The translations under genes were made by a program, and so were the position numbers. A stretch of 64,000 nt of DNA from Anaerolineae bacterium (GTDB lineage Bacteria > Chloroflexota > Anaerolineae > Anaerolineales > Anaerolineaceae), in contig JABLWW010000002.1 of assembly GCA_013178295.1 (NCBI GenBank), positions 62,001-126,000 on the forward strand. The letters run 5' to 3'. Below the pieces are notes generated by a model. It was not told the DNA's origin. It searched no databases and saw nothing but the letters and a program-made list of their open reading frames with translations. Below are positions 22,488 through 31,433 of the stretch, one piece after another (the first letter of the stretch is position 1; every line of letters begins with the position of its first letter).

Positions 22488-22516
22488 TCCTTCGATGGCT
22501 TTCGCACTTGTTTTGC

Positions 22517-22525
22517 TGGTATAAT
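22517..22525 (+). promoter_or_regulatory. Extended -10 promoter of tyrS
   Basis: TGGTATAAT, a perfect extended -10, about 45 bases before the tyrS start codon. No T-box antiterminator structure is seen in the short leader. Confidence 0.65.
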
Positions 22526-22570
22526 GTTGCATCGCATGAGTTATTGCACTCTTTGTCTGGAGAAGTTGGG

Positions 22571-23782
22571 ATGAACATTGACGAGCAAGTTGCTTACCTG
22601 ATGCAAGGTACCGAATATGGTGATGAGGCGTTGGCGAAGAGCATGGCGGCTGAGCTGAAGGAACGCCTGATCGAAGCCGAGCGGGAAAAGCGCCCGTTAC
22701 GTGTGTATTGCGGTTATGACCCGCGCACAACTGACCTGCATATTGGTCACACGGTTACCATGCGCAAGCTGCGTCAGTTTCAGGAACTGGGGCATGAGGT
22801 TACATTTCTGATTGGCAATTACACCTCGTTGATTGGTGATCCTTCTGATAAAGATAAGTTGCGACCGCAATTGACGCCTGAAGAGGTGGAAGCCAATGCC
22901 CGCACGTACGCCGAGCAGGCTTTTCGTATTCTTGATCCTCAAAAGACATTGATTCGTTACAATGCCGAGTGGCTTTCCAAGCTAACTTTTGCTGAATTGA
23001 TACGTCTGGCGTCCAATTTTACGCTGCAACAGTTCCTAACGCGCGAGAATTTTCGGTTGCGCTGGGAGCGCGGGGATGCGATTTATCTGCATGAGACGTT
23101 TTACGCCATCATGCAGGGCTATGATGCGTATGCAATGCGCTCAGATGTTCAGGTAGGGGGCACAGATCAATTGTTCAACATCATTACCGCTGCCCGCAAG
23201 GTCATGACCTATCTGGGCGAAAAGCCTAATATTGGTATCATTACGTCCATTTTGCCGGGTACGGATGGTGTGGTGAAGATGAGCAAGTCTCTTGGCAATC
23301 ACATCCCCATCAACACCAATGCTGGCGATATGTATGGAAAGGTGATGAGCATCCCAGATACGGCGATGCCGGTTTATGCACGTTTGGTCACACGCTGGAC
23401 GCCGCCAGAGGTGAAGCGGTTAGAAGATGGTCTAAGGGAAGGTAGTTTGCACCCGAGAGATGCAAAAATGATGCTGGCGTTTGAGGTAACGGCTTGTTTT
23501 TATGGGGATGTTGAGGCACAAAAAGCGCAGGAAGAATTTATCCGTACTTTTCAACAGCATGATGTTCCTGAGGAAATGCCAGAATATCATCTACAGCCGG
23601 GGCAGTCTGTGCTGGATGTGCTGCTGGCGGCTGGGTTGGTCAGCAGCAAAAGTGAGGGGCGGCGGCTTGTTGATCAGAAGGGTGTGCGCCTGGATGGGGA
23701 AGTGTTAAGTGATGTGCTGGCAGCTTTTCCACACAGCGGCGTGTTGCAGGTGGGCAAGCGGCGCTTCTTGAGGGTCTTGTAA
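22571..23782 (+). CDS. tyrS: Tyrosyl-tRNA synthetase
   Basis: Class I synthetase charging tRNA-Tyr; 403 residues. DLHIGHTV is the HIGH motif and VKMSKSLGN the KMSKS motif; the tyrosine pocket lies around QGYDAYAMRSDVQVGGTDQL. A C-terminal S4 RNA-binding domain (SVLDVLLAAGLVSSKSEGRR onward) completes the protein. ATG at 22571 fits the family N-terminus; a longer in-frame start at 22508 falls inside the promoter. It ends six bases from the convergent stop of the RodA fusion gene. Confidence 0.95.
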   Translation: MNIDEQVAYLMQGTEYGDEALAKSMAAELKERLIEAEREKRPLRVYCGYDPRTTDLHIGHTVTMRKLRQFQELGHEVTFLIGNYTSLIGDPSDKDKLRPQLTPEEVEANARTYAEQAFRILDPQKTLIRYNAEWLSKLTFAELIRLASNFTLQQFLTRENFRLRWERGDAIYLHETFYAIMQGYDAYAMRSDVQVGGTDQLFNIITAARKVMTYLGEKPNIGIITSILPGTDGVVKMSKSLGNHIPINTNAGDMYGKVMSIPDTAMPVYARLVTRWTPPEVKRLEDGLREGSLHPRDAKMMLAFEVTACFYGDVEAQKAQEEFIRTFQQHDVPEEMPEYHLQPGQSVLDVLLAAGLVSSKSEGRRLVDQKGVRLDGEVLSDVLAAFPHSGVLQVGKRRFLRVL

Positions 23783-23788
23783 CCGTTT

Positions 23789-26404
23789 CTACTGAAAGGC
23801 AGATTCCAGGATTTGCCTGCCAATGCGCTCTGCTTCGGACGGGTTATTTTCCTCAAGCAGGATTACCAGGACGAGAGGAGTGCCCTGCCAGGCGGGTGTT
23901 GTGCCTGCCAGATACCACGTGAACACTTCTTCATCCTGATAGGCGTTGGCATGAACCTGCCATAGCAAGGTTTGGGGGATGGTAATCAACTCCGTTACCT
24001 GTGGTATCACCTCATTGGGGAGCGCTTTTTGTGGGGCTTCTCCTGGCAGAAAAACCCAACCCTGGTGCGGGGTGTGAACAGCCAGTGTGATGATCGGCGC
24101 GCTACGAACGCCCTTGTGGCTGAGGGTGCTTGCCGCAATTGCCATTTGGAGGGGTGTGATGCGCACAGGGGGATTGCTGGAAAGGATATCGTTCGCCGAA
24201 AGAGTTTCTGGAAGCTGAAGAGGCTGTGCTTGTGCAAGTTGCAGGGTTGGGGTTTGGTCAAATCCTAAACGGTGAAACAGGTCAATCAGCTGGGCGGAGC
24301 TCAACGTCTTGCTCAGTTTTTGGGTTGCACCTGGACATCCACTGGATAACAGTTCTGCCCAGCTTGCATTGTCGGGTACTTCTTGGGCGCAGTGCCAGTA
24401 TTTCCCATTTGTGAATACTGATGGATTGATGGGTGGCTGCGGGATGGATGTGTTTGTGAGGGCTTCTGCTGCCAAAAAGGGGGTGATTGCTGTGCCGGGT
24501 GGATATTGTGCCTGGGTGGTGCGGTTGAGAAGCGGAGCATCCGGGTCGTTTGTCCATGCTTCCCAGTTCTCGCTCAGTGTGTTCGAATCGAAGAAAGGAT
24601 GAGAAACCATTACCAGGATTTCGCCGCTTTGTGCGTTCATCAGAATGGCGGCGCCTGTTTTGCCGTTGAGTAATTCATCGGCTATTTTCTGTAAGCGCAG
24701 GTCAATGGTCAGACGGATATCGAGCCCTGACGGGGGTAAACCGTAAAGCACGTGACTGCGCCAGTACTCAAATGCGGGGTGTCCCTGTTGACCGCGAAGG
24801 TATGGGTCCAAACTGGCTTCTAACCCGGCTTGTCCATACGTTGGGTTTGTATATCCGACAACTGGACTGAGCGGTGGATAAAGCAGAGAGCGGGTATAAG
24901 CCCCCGGTTTGCCCTGTGTGCTGGTGATTATCTGGTTATTCCGATCGAGCAGAGCGCCGCGGTAAATATATCGATCACTGATGCTGCGGCGGGGATTATC
25001 AGTGCGGGTCAGCAGGTCGCTGTTGCGCAGGAAAGCCCAGTATCCATTGGTTATGGCAATGGCTGCAAAACCCGCCAGGAATGCCCCTCCTACCAGGATG
25101 TAGGGGGAGACGCTTCTCAGTGGGGCAGGTTCGTCTTCGCTGTCACTGACCCATAGCAGAATCATGACGGCAATAAAGGAGATCAGCAATGAAGAGCCGC
25201 CATAAGAAACAAAAGGAAATGTTACTCCGGTGAGAGGCAGAAGGCGCAGGTTGCCGCCAATGATTAGAATACTTTGCCCGGCAAAGTAAGTGGTAATTCC
25301 AATTGCAAGATAGCGGTGGTAACTGTTAGAGGCATGCAGCGCGATGTGCAATCCACGCCCAGTGAGCAGGGCGAGCATGGCAACCAGCGCAATTGTGCCC
25401 GTTAAACCAGTCTCTTCAGCGATAGCTGCAAAAATAAAGTCGGATTGTGCTACCGGCACCAACCCAGGGCTTCCCAGACCTGGTCCACGCCCGAATGTGC
25501 CGCCCGCGGCAACGGCAAGAAGGGATTGGATAATCTGGTATGAACGCCCACTTGGGTCAATCCATGGGTTGAGCCAGCTTTCCACGCGGTAACGGATAAT
25601 GGCGAAAGAAACATACCCCAGCAGAGCGGTGGCTGTCAAAGTCAGCAAACTGGTGAGGAGGATACGCCGTTTGGACGTAACCAGGTAGATGATGACAAAA
25701 TACAACAAAATGAATATGGAAGCAGTTCCCAAATCGCGTTGCGCCAGGAGGATAATCAGCGCCGCCCCAACGAGAATGAGGGTAGGCGTGAGTATCTGAA
25801 GCAGACTGGGATAAAACGGAAGACGACTTGCCAGATAGGCAGCCAGGTAGATGATCAGCAGGAGCTTCAAAAGCTCGGAAGGCTGGAAGTATATGCTACA
25901 GCAGCCGAGCCACAAGCGTGGCCCTGCTCCGCCGGGGTATGTTCCAAAGATAAATGTGGCGGCAGTGAGGATCAGTCCACTGATGAGGAGCACATATTTG
26001 TACTTCTTGAACAGCTCAATTATGCCGGGCGACTTAAGCCCTTTCCATAGAATAAACAGGCTGAATGCCAGCCATAGTGTCTGGCGCAGCCCAAAGTTTG
26101 TGCTGAGTCGATAGATCGTAAGCAGCCCCCAGCCGCTGATGAAAGCCGCAATGGGGAGAATATATGGGTCGTGTTCAGGCAGCAGATTCCTCAACTGGCG
26201 ATGGATGAGCGAAAAGCCAAACAGCCATACAAAAAAGCCAAGCCAATGCCACCAGCGCAACGCGACATCCCATGAACGCATGCGCACGGCGGGCGCCAGG
26301 GTGAGGGCGAGCGAGAAGCATAGCATAAACAGCGCCGCCAGAGAGAGAAGACGGCTCTGTATTCTGCCTTTGGGGCTATGGGTGATGGGATATAAAAAAT
26401 TCAC
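23789..26404 (-). CDS. RodA/FtsW glycosyltransferase fused to a degenerate PBP transpeptidase
   Basis: An 871-residue fusion. Residues 1-450 are a SEDS protein (RodA/FtsW/SpoVE), a peptidoglycan glycosyltransferase with 10 or more helices. Its signature WIDPSGRSYQIIQS (281-294) is present, as is the presumed catalytic Asp322 in AQSDFIFAAIAEE. Residues about 460-871 are a class B penicillin-binding protein: dimerisation-like region, then a transpeptidase fold. The transpeptidase motifs are lost: SxxK reads TAIT (638-641), no SxN is found around SSGCPG (687-692), and the KTG position before TWYLAGTTP (829-837) is absent. It may serve as a scaffold that activates its own SEDS part. ATGA overlap with mtnP upstream. 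Confidence 0.9.
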   Translation of the reverse strand: MNFLYPITHSPKGRIQSRLLSLAALFMLCFSLALTLAPAVRMRSWDVALRWWHWLGFFVWLFGFSLIHRQLRNLLPEHDPYILPIAAFISGWGLLTIYRLSTNFGLRQTLWLAFSLFILWKGLKSPGIIELFKKYKYVLLISGLILTAATFIFGTYPGGAGPRLWLGCCSIYFQPSELLKLLLIIYLAAYLASRLPFYPSLLQILTPTLILVGAALIILLAQRDLGTASIFILLYFVIIYLVTSKRRILLTSLLTLTATALLGYVSFAIIRYRVESWLNPWIDPSGRSYQIIQSLLAVAAGGTFGRGPGLGSPGLVPVAQSDFIFAAIAEETGLTGTIALVAMLALLTGRGLHIALHASNSYHRYLAIGITTYFAGQSILIIGGNLRLLPLTGVTFPFVSYGGSSLLISFIAVMILLWVSDSEDEPAPLRSVSPYILVGGAFLAGFAAIAITNGYWAFLRNSDLLTRTDNPRRSISDRYIYRGALLDRNNQIITSTQGKPGAYTRSLLYPPLSPVVGYTNPTYGQAGLEASLDPYLRGQQGHPAFEYWRSHVLYGLPPSGLDIRLTIDLRLQKIADELLNGKTGAAILMNAQSGEILVMVSHPFFDSNTLSENWEAWTNDPDAPLLNRTTQAQYPPGTAITPFLAAEALTNTSIPQPPINPSVFTNGKYWHCAQEVPDNASWAELLSSGCPGATQKLSKTLSSAQLIDLFHRLGFDQTPTLQLAQAQPLQLPETLSANDILSSNPPVRITPLQMAIAASTLSHKGVRSAPIITLAVHTPHQGWVFLPGEAPQKALPNEVIPQVTELITIPQTLLWQVHANAYQDEEVFTWYLAGTTPAWQGTPLVLVILLEENNPSEAERIGRQILESAFQ

Positions 26405-27273
26405 TGGTTCAGGTATTTGTTTACCAGCAAGGCAAGTTTCTCTCTTGTTTGAGGATTAATGTGCTCGCGGGAGGTGATGATTGCATTAGCAAGCGCCCGA
26501 CCACACTCGCAATCGTGTTCTTCTCCTAACTGGGAAACCAGGAGTTCAATCGCTTTTTGTGCGGTTTCTGTATTTTTGAGCAGTGTCTGGATAACCATCT
26601 CGACGCTTACAGGTTCCTCACTCACGTGCCATACATCGTAATCGGTTACATGTGCCATCGTGGCGTAGCACATTTCTGCTTCGCGTGCCAAAAAAGCCTC
26701 GGGGCTGGCGGTCATGCCAATGATAGACATGCCCCAGGCGCGAAAAAGGTTTGATTCCGCCTTGGTGGAAAAGCGAGGGCCTTCAATGGTGATAAAAGTT
26801 CCACACTCATGAACAGTAGCCCCAGCCTGTTTAACCGCGTTAAATACCAGTTTGGATAGCGAAGCACAAAATGGGTCAGCGCTGCCGATATGTACTACCA
26901 GGCCTTCGCCAAAGAATGAGCGTTGGCGTGTGCCGCGGGTAAAATCGAACAGCTGGTTGGGGATGACAATATGCCCGGGGGCATAGTCTTCGCGCAGCGA
27001 CCCACAGGCGCTGATGCTGACAATGCGTGTAACGCCCAGCATCTTCAGGGCAAAGATATTTGCCCGGTAGTTAACCTCGCTGGGGGATATGTGATGTCCA
27101 ATCCCGTGTCGAGCCAGAAAAGCGACCTTTTTACCCAGCAGTTCGCCGGTTATAATCGGTGCGCTTGGCTTACCGAAAGGGGTCTCGATATCATGAGATG
27201 TTACATTTCTGAGGGACGACATTTGGTACAATCCCGACCCGCCGATTACAGCAAGAATAGGGGTGTCAGTCAT
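26401..27273 (-). CDS. mtnP: S-methyl-5'-thioadenosine phosphorylase
   Basis: Phosphorolysis of methylthioadenosine to adenine and 5-methylthioribose 1-phosphate in the methionine salvage pathway. The 290 residues match the MtnP/PNP family: VIGGSGLY, FLARHGIGHHISPSEVNYRAN, ISACGSL, FITIEGPRFSTKAES and GMTASPEAFLAREAEMCY. The phosphate-binding and purine-binding residues are in place. Its stop overlaps the ATG of the RodA-PBP gene. AAGGAGAT lies just before the ATG, and a TATAAT -10 lies upstream. A purine nucleoside phosphorylase of related specificity is the alternative. Confidence 0.93.
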   Translation of the reverse strand: MTDTPILAVIGGSGLYQMSSLRNVTSHDIETPFGKPSAPIITGELLGKKVAFLARHGIGHHISPSEVNYRANIFALKMLGVTRIVSISACGSLREDYAPGHIVIPNQLFDFTRGTRQRSFFGEGLVVHIGSADPFCASLSKLVFNAVKQAGATVHECGTFITIEGPRFSTKAESNLFRAWGMSIIGMTASPEAFLAREAEMCYATMAHVTDYDVWHVSEEPVSVEMVIQTLLKNTETAQKAIELLVSQLGEEHDCECGRALANAIITSREHINPQTREKLALLVNKYLNQ

Positions 27274-27324
27274 CTGAAATCTCCTTTTCGGGTTTTGAGG
27301 GATGAGTTTGCTAATCTTGATCGA

Positions 27325-27330
27325 ATTATA
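27325..27330 (-). promoter_or_regulatory. -10 element upstream of mtnP
   Basis: TATAAT on the minus strand, about 50 bases before the mtnP start. It lies in the 70-base gap after the membrane-protein gene, so mtnP and the RodA fusion can be transcribed separately from the FHA genes. Confidence 0.5.
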
Positions 27331-27343
27331 TCAATAAAGGCTG

Positions 27344-28573
27344 TCAGGGTTGCAGTCTATCCTGTTTTTTTGCGTTTGGCTGGAGAGCTTGTCGCCACAA
27401 TATAGCGATAAGGATAAATGAGAGGATTTCTCCGAATCGCTTAAGGGTTTCATCATTGACGCGGTCGCCATATCCGCCGTAGAAGTCCAGGTAGGCATAA
27501 AAGTCCCAGATGGGAAATGGCAAAAGAATTTTGTTGAATAAAAGCGTGGCAATGAGCATGAAGATTGTTTCGAGAGGGTGGGCATGGTTATTGATGATAT
27601 GCCCGACGAAGAGGATGAGGGGAATAAAGAGATAAGTAACAAACCGATCAATGTCTGCCCCGCCATACATGGTTAAAAACAACATCAGGATAGTGTAGAT
27701 GATGAGCGCGGGCTGCAAAGGCTTGATGCGCTGCCAGGTTTCTGCAATTCTTGTTCTTGTCGTGATCAACCACAGCGGCAGAGCATAGGCGGACAAAGCA
27801 AAAAAGATGTTGATGTTTCTTTTTAGGTTAAGCGGATTTGAAAGCAGGATCAGGATAGATTTTGGGTCGTTGAGAGGGTCAAGGTGTTGCTGGGTAAAGA
27901 CAACCGGTATCAGTTTTCTGGGAAGGATGACTGCCAGTGCGGTGATGATGAGGATAGCACTGGCTTGCAGGTAGATTTTTGCATCCGATTTGTTCTCGCG
28001 CCAGTCAAGCAGCAAATAGAAAAGGCAAATAGCAGGAGGAATGATGAGCATCTCGCGCATCTGCAGCCCGATTGCTGAGATGAGCGCGCAGAGCACATAT
28101 TTGCGGCGGAGAAAGGCAATCAAAGCCAGAATGAGCAGGGGATATGCAAGATGATCTGGTCTGTACATGTCGAACAGCAGGAATTTGATATGAAACAGCG
28201 AAAAGGCTATCACCAGCATCAATGCGAGGGAGGTGGTATGTCGGAATTTCAATTCCCTTGATAACGCATATATCCCCATCAGTTGGAAGAAAGCGCCAAA
28301 GTAGGTCAGGTACTTGAAAGCCGTTGCCATGGAAAGCTGCAGGCTCAGCATAAGCCATCTGGCGATCAGCATGGTCAGATACCGGTAGGCGTACGGTGAG
28401 ACAAGGTGATTGTTGCCCGCCAGACCGTTTTGTGCAATGTCCTGATAATAGACAAAGTCCCAAGCGTGTCCCTGGATTTCTTCAATGCGGTTGGTAATAA
28501 GGTCAAAAGACAGGATGATGAAGATTGCCAGCAGGATGGCTGTTGACAGTTGCCAGATGTGGTATTTTCTCAT
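27344..28573 (-). CDS. Polytopic membrane protein, possibly a GT-C type glycosyltransferase
   Basis: The 409 residues contain about ten hydrophobic segments. The first loop contains QGHAWDFVYYQDIAQNG, with acidic residues where GT-C enzymes carry a catalytic Asp, and SPYAYRYLTMLIARWL follows; this resembles uncharacterised mannosyltransferase-like membrane proteins. No firm family. It begins six bases after the stop of a FHA protein gene and probably shares that transcript. Confidence 0.65.
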   Translation of the reverse strand: MRKYHIWQLSTAILLAIFIILSFDLITNRIEEIQGHAWDFVYYQDIAQNGLAGNNHLVSPYAYRYLTMLIARWLMLSLQLSMATAFKYLTYFGAFFQLMGIYALSRELKFRHTTSLALMLVIAFSLFHIKFLLFDMYRPDHLAYPLLILALIAFLRRKYVLCALISAIGLQMREMLIIPPAICLFYLLLDWRENKSDAKIYLQASAILIITALAVILPRKLIPVVFTQQHLDPLNDPKSILILLSNPLNLKRNINIFFALSAYALPLWLITTRTRIAETWQRIKPLQPALIIYTILMLFLTMYGGADIDRFVTYLFIPLILFVGHIINNHAHPLETIFMLIATLLFNKILLPFPIWDFYAYLDFYGGYGDRVNDETLKRFGEILSFILIAILWRQALQPNAKKQDRLQP

Positions 28574-28579
28574 ATTTTC

Positions 28580-29005
28580 CTATGATTCCGTGATGTGGAC
28601 GGTGATGATGGCTTTTCCTATCTGGATTTCGTCCCCTGTCATAATGATGGTGGGCACTTCAACCCGCTCATTGTTCAAAAATGATCCGTTAGTGGAGTTT
28701 AAATCTTCCAGCCACCAGTGGTTATGATGAAACCTCAGACGGGCGTGATGGGCTGATACTGTTTCATCCTGAATGGTAAACTCACAGTTTGGGTCGCGTC
28801 CGATGGTAACCTCAGATATGGAAAATTCCTGTGTGATAGCAAGACTATCCTCAATGCTCAGGGCAATAGTGGGGGGCTTGTGCGAGAGAATCTGAAAACC
28901 GCTGGCGCGCAGGCTTTGCCAGATGGTATAAAGGGCAACGCCTAAGAAGGCGTAAAGAGAGATGGCTAGAAGAGCGCGCAGGGCAAGAACAAGGATTTCG
29001 CTCAT
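28580..29005 (-). CDS. Membrane-anchored FHA-domain protein (FhaB-like)
   Basis: The 141 residues hold one N-terminal membrane helix (about 5-30) and a C-terminal FHA domain that binds phosphothreonine. FHA landmarks: EVTIGRDPNCEFTI, VSAHHARLRF and LEDLNSTNGSFLNNERV. The layout matches mycobacterial FhaB (FipA). Start ATG overlaps the stop of the preceding FHA gene (ATGA). A partner Ser/Thr kinase is not adjacent; one is encoded at 6349-8457. Confidence 0.88.
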   Translation of the reverse strand: MSEILVLALRALLAISLYAFLGVALYTIWQSLRASGFQILSHKPPTIALSIEDSLAITQEFSISEVTIGRDPNCEFTIQDETVSAHHARLRFHHNHWWLEDLNSTNGSFLNNERVEVPTIIMTGDEIQIGKAIITVHITES

Positions 29006-29781
29006 GGGGTTATCGAGGCAGTATTGCCGGTAATTTCACTTGGATCTGTGGTCTCGCGAGCGATATCTTCTCCGTATATCATCTCTACCCCGGCTAGTGA
29101 AATCACATCACCGGGTTTGAGAACGCAGCGGGCAACACGATGGTTGTTTACGTAGGTGCCACCAGTGGCGTTTAGGTCGAAGATGTAGAAATGATTTTTC
29201 ACTGCCCTTAACTGGGCATGTGTTCGCGAAACGCGCGGGTCGGTAATCACCAGATGGTTATCCGGGCGACGCCCTATATTGATGACTGGCTGTGTCAGGG
29301 GGAACACCTGGTTATTATCCAGGATGAGATAGGCGTTTACTGGTCCACTTTCTTCAAGGTCGCGATTGGTTTCCAAAACAGGCATCGCTGAAGTAGATTC
29401 AACATTCGCCTGATAGTGCGCTGCTGTGATTTGCAGGGTGTCTGTTGGTAGCTCTGGGTTTGCAGCGAGTCTGATAATGGGAGGGCTTTCAAAGGATATG
29501 CCGGATTCTGCGGCGGTGTTCTGCAGCATATCGGTTAGAGAAGACACAATCTCTTTGTCGCGTTGCCAGGGAAGCAGCACTTCGGGGTTAAGATATATGG
29601 TGTATATGTTTGGGGCAAGTCTGTTGCCGGAAGAATCGCTGCGGATACCGTTATACATGGCTTCTGCCAGCTGATGTATCAGCGATTTTGATTGTGTGAT
29701 CCATGGAATAATTTTGACGCTCTGTTCGATAAATTTTTGCAGATGCTCTTCAATTTGTTTAAGTTGTGAGGGCATAAGCAA
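29002..29781 (-). CDS. FHA-domain protein with FhaA-like N-terminal domain
   Basis: The 259 residues combine an N-terminal DUF3662-like domain (about 1-115, QLKQIEEHLQKFIEQSVKII onward, with PNIYTIYLNPEVL) and a C-terminal FHA domain (INIGRRPDNHLVITDPRVSR, FDLNATGGTYVNNHRV). This is the domain order of mycobacterial FhaA, which links phosphorylation to peptidoglycan synthesis. Cytoplasmic; no membrane helix. First of a FhaA-FhaB-membrane protein transcript, five bases behind the YbaK gene stop. Confidence 0.88.
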   Translation of the reverse strand: MLMPSQLKQIEEHLQKFIEQSVKIIPWITQSKSLIHQLAEAMYNGIRSDSSGNRLAPNIYTIYLNPEVLLPWQRDKEIVSSLTDMLQNTAAESGISFESPPIIRLAANPELPTDTLQITAAHYQANVESTSAMPVLETNRDLEESGPVNAYLILDNNQVFPLTQPVINIGRRPDNHLVITDPRVSRTHAQLRAVKNHFYIFDLNATGGTYVNNHRVARCVLKPGDVISLAGVEMIYGEDIARETTDPSEITGNTASITP

Positions 29782-29786
29782 ATTCC

Positions 29787-30281
29787 TCAGTCAACACTGT
29801 TTTCGTCTGTTTTTGAGCTGATCGGCGCGGTCTTTGCCTGTGTTAGCTCAATGAGATTCTTCACGGGTAAGCAGATGTTCAATCCTCTTTCGCCACCCGA
29901 TATGTGTATCATATCATGTTTGAGCGCGTTGCTGTCCAGGATAACCTGAAAGCCGCGCCCCAAGAGCGCTAAAGGGGAGATGCCCCCTGCCTGAAGCCGG
30001 GTGATTGCTTCTGCTTCTTTTTGTGTGGTGAGAAGCACTTTTTTTTCGTTGAGGGCTTCGGCAACCAGTTTGAGGTTGACTTCCCGGTCTCCCGGCACCA
30101 CTGCCAGGATATGTTTGCCAGGTTTTTCGCGCTTGAGGACGATGGTTTTATATACCAGCGAAGGCTCTACGTTTAGAAGTTGGGCTGTTTCCACTGCGCC
30201 AATTTTCTTGGCAGGCAGCTCAAAGGCGGTAAAGGGTATTTTACGCGCTTGAAGCAGACGGGTCACATTATTTGTTTTCAT
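29787..30281 (-). CDS. ybaK: YbaK/EbsC-type aminoacyl-tRNA deacylase
   Basis: Predicted trans-editing enzyme that hydrolyses mischarged Cys-tRNA(Pro). The 164 residues show the YbaK fold: KTIVLKREKPGKHILAVVPGDREVNLK with the conserved Lys and GD, ALNEKKVLLTTQKEA, and GGISPLALLG. The ATG lies 12 bases after the stop of the PHP-domain gene. Closely related ProX or AlaX-like activities cannot be excluded. Confidence 0.87.
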   Translation of the reverse strand: MKTNNVTRLLQARKIPFTAFELPAKKIGAVETAQLLNVEPSLVYKTIVLKREKPGKHILAVVPGDREVNLKLVAEALNEKKVLLTTQKEAEAITRLQAGGISPLALLGRGFQVILDSNALKHDMIHISGGERGLNICLPVKNLIELTQAKTAPISSKTDENSVD

Positions 30282-30293
30282 GTGGTCTTCTTC

Positions 30294-31367
30294 CTACTTG
30301 TTCTCTAGCTGGACGTAAATAGGATTGCTGAAGATCCAGCCTCTTTGCTTGCCCAGAAAATCAATGTAGCACTCAACGCGGTAAGCCCCTGGCTGGTTAA
30401 CAATATAGGTGCATAAACCTTTGTTATGCCATGTGTTGATAATATCACCGTCTTTGATCAGGTGGCAATGGGTAGGAACAGGCAGACGTATTTGAAAGGT
30501 AATCCCTCCATCGAGACAGATCACATCTCCTGGAATGGCAGACTGGTTTTTTCCTTGTGCTGAGAAGCGGAATCCGGTAGTTCGTGCTGGAAGGTCATAC
30601 CCGATAAAACAATTTCCCTGCCGCAGGGCGTTGATGACCATGGGGGCGTCGGTGTTGTAATCGCCGCAAAGGGGGGAGGGAACCAGGAGGTGCGTGTTGA
30701 TTGCGCTGAAATGGTATTCATAGGGGAAAAGTGTCTTTTTGAATAGCCCCAGTTTGATACTCAGCGCATGGGCATCAGATCCGCCAACGGCGGCAACTCT
30801 CTTGCCCTGCCGCAGCAATTCGTCCCATTTCTTGAGCATTGCTTCCGGAGGGTTGTGAGCGATGAACTCTGGGAAGAAGGCGTAGAAGATGCCATCCGCG
30901 AGACCGTTAATGACACTCTTAAACTCGCTGAAGTTATTCCACAATTCAATGGCGTGAAAGTGGTTAATGTCCCATTCTTCCCAGTTGATTGCTGGTTCGT
31001 TGAAAGCCGGTAATGCGGATTCATAGGGGTGAGCCAGTACGGTTGCGGCGCCATCTTGATTGGCGGCGTTGACGATCTGTTGAAGTTCTCCGCATGAAGC
31101 ACTCAGTTCACGTTTATTGCCAATCACCAGCAGGTGATTATTTTGCTTCAAAGCCTGCCGATCGTGGATTTCTTCCCCCATGAGAAGCAGCAGACGTTGT
31201 TTTCCCTCTTGGTAGTAGTTGGGAAGACCTTTGACCAGTACGTTGTGGTCGGTTATGATCACGACATCCAGCCCGGATTTAAGAGCTATACGGCATATTT
31301 CGGCATGATTTTTGCTTCCGTCAGAATATGTGGTGTGAATGTGTAGATTGGCAATCAGTTCGATCAT
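30294..31367 (-). CDS. PHP-domain protein with C-terminal beta domain
   Basis: The 357 residues begin with a PHP phosphoesterase domain: NLHIHTTYSDGS (HxH), IITDHNVLVKGL, GEEIHD, LAHPYES and GGSDAHAL supply metal ligands. The C-terminal 100 residues are beta-rich (RTTGFRFSAQGK, GDVICLDGGITFQIRL) and look like an accessory domain. Substrate unknown. It is divergent from secG; the secG -35 begins five bases from its start codon. Confidence 0.83.
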   Translation of the reverse strand: MIELIANLHIHTTYSDGSKNHAEICRIALKSGLDVVIITDHNVLVKGLPNYYQEGKQRLLLLMGEEIHDRQALKQNNHLLVIGNKRELSASCGELQQIVNAANQDGAATVLAHPYESALPAFNEPAINWEEWDINHFHAIELWNNFSEFKSVINGLADGIFYAFFPEFIAHNPPEAMLKKWDELLRQGKRVAAVGGSDAHALSIKLGLFKKTLFPYEYHFSAINTHLLVPSPLCGDYNTDAPMVINALRQGNCFIGYDLPARTTGFRFSAQGKNQSAIPGDVICLDGGITFQIRLPVPTHCHLIKDGDIINTWHNKGLCTYIVNQPGAYRVECYIDFLGKQRGWIFSNPIYVQLENK

Positions 31368-31371
31368 TTGG

Positions 31372-31401
31372 TTGACGTTTTACTGAGGGAACAGTTATAA
31401 T
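31372..31401 (+). promoter_or_regulatory. Promoter of secG
   Basis: TTGACG (31372-31377), an 18-base spacer and TATAAT (31396-31401), about 33 bases before the GTG start. Confidence 0.75.
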
Positions 31402-31433
31402 CAGATTGCTTTTAACTTTGCAGGAGGATTACT

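Noticed and set aside
22488-22570. Possible T-box leader of tyrS
   Set aside because: The transcript leader is under 50 bases, with no specifier loop, T-box sequence or terminator.
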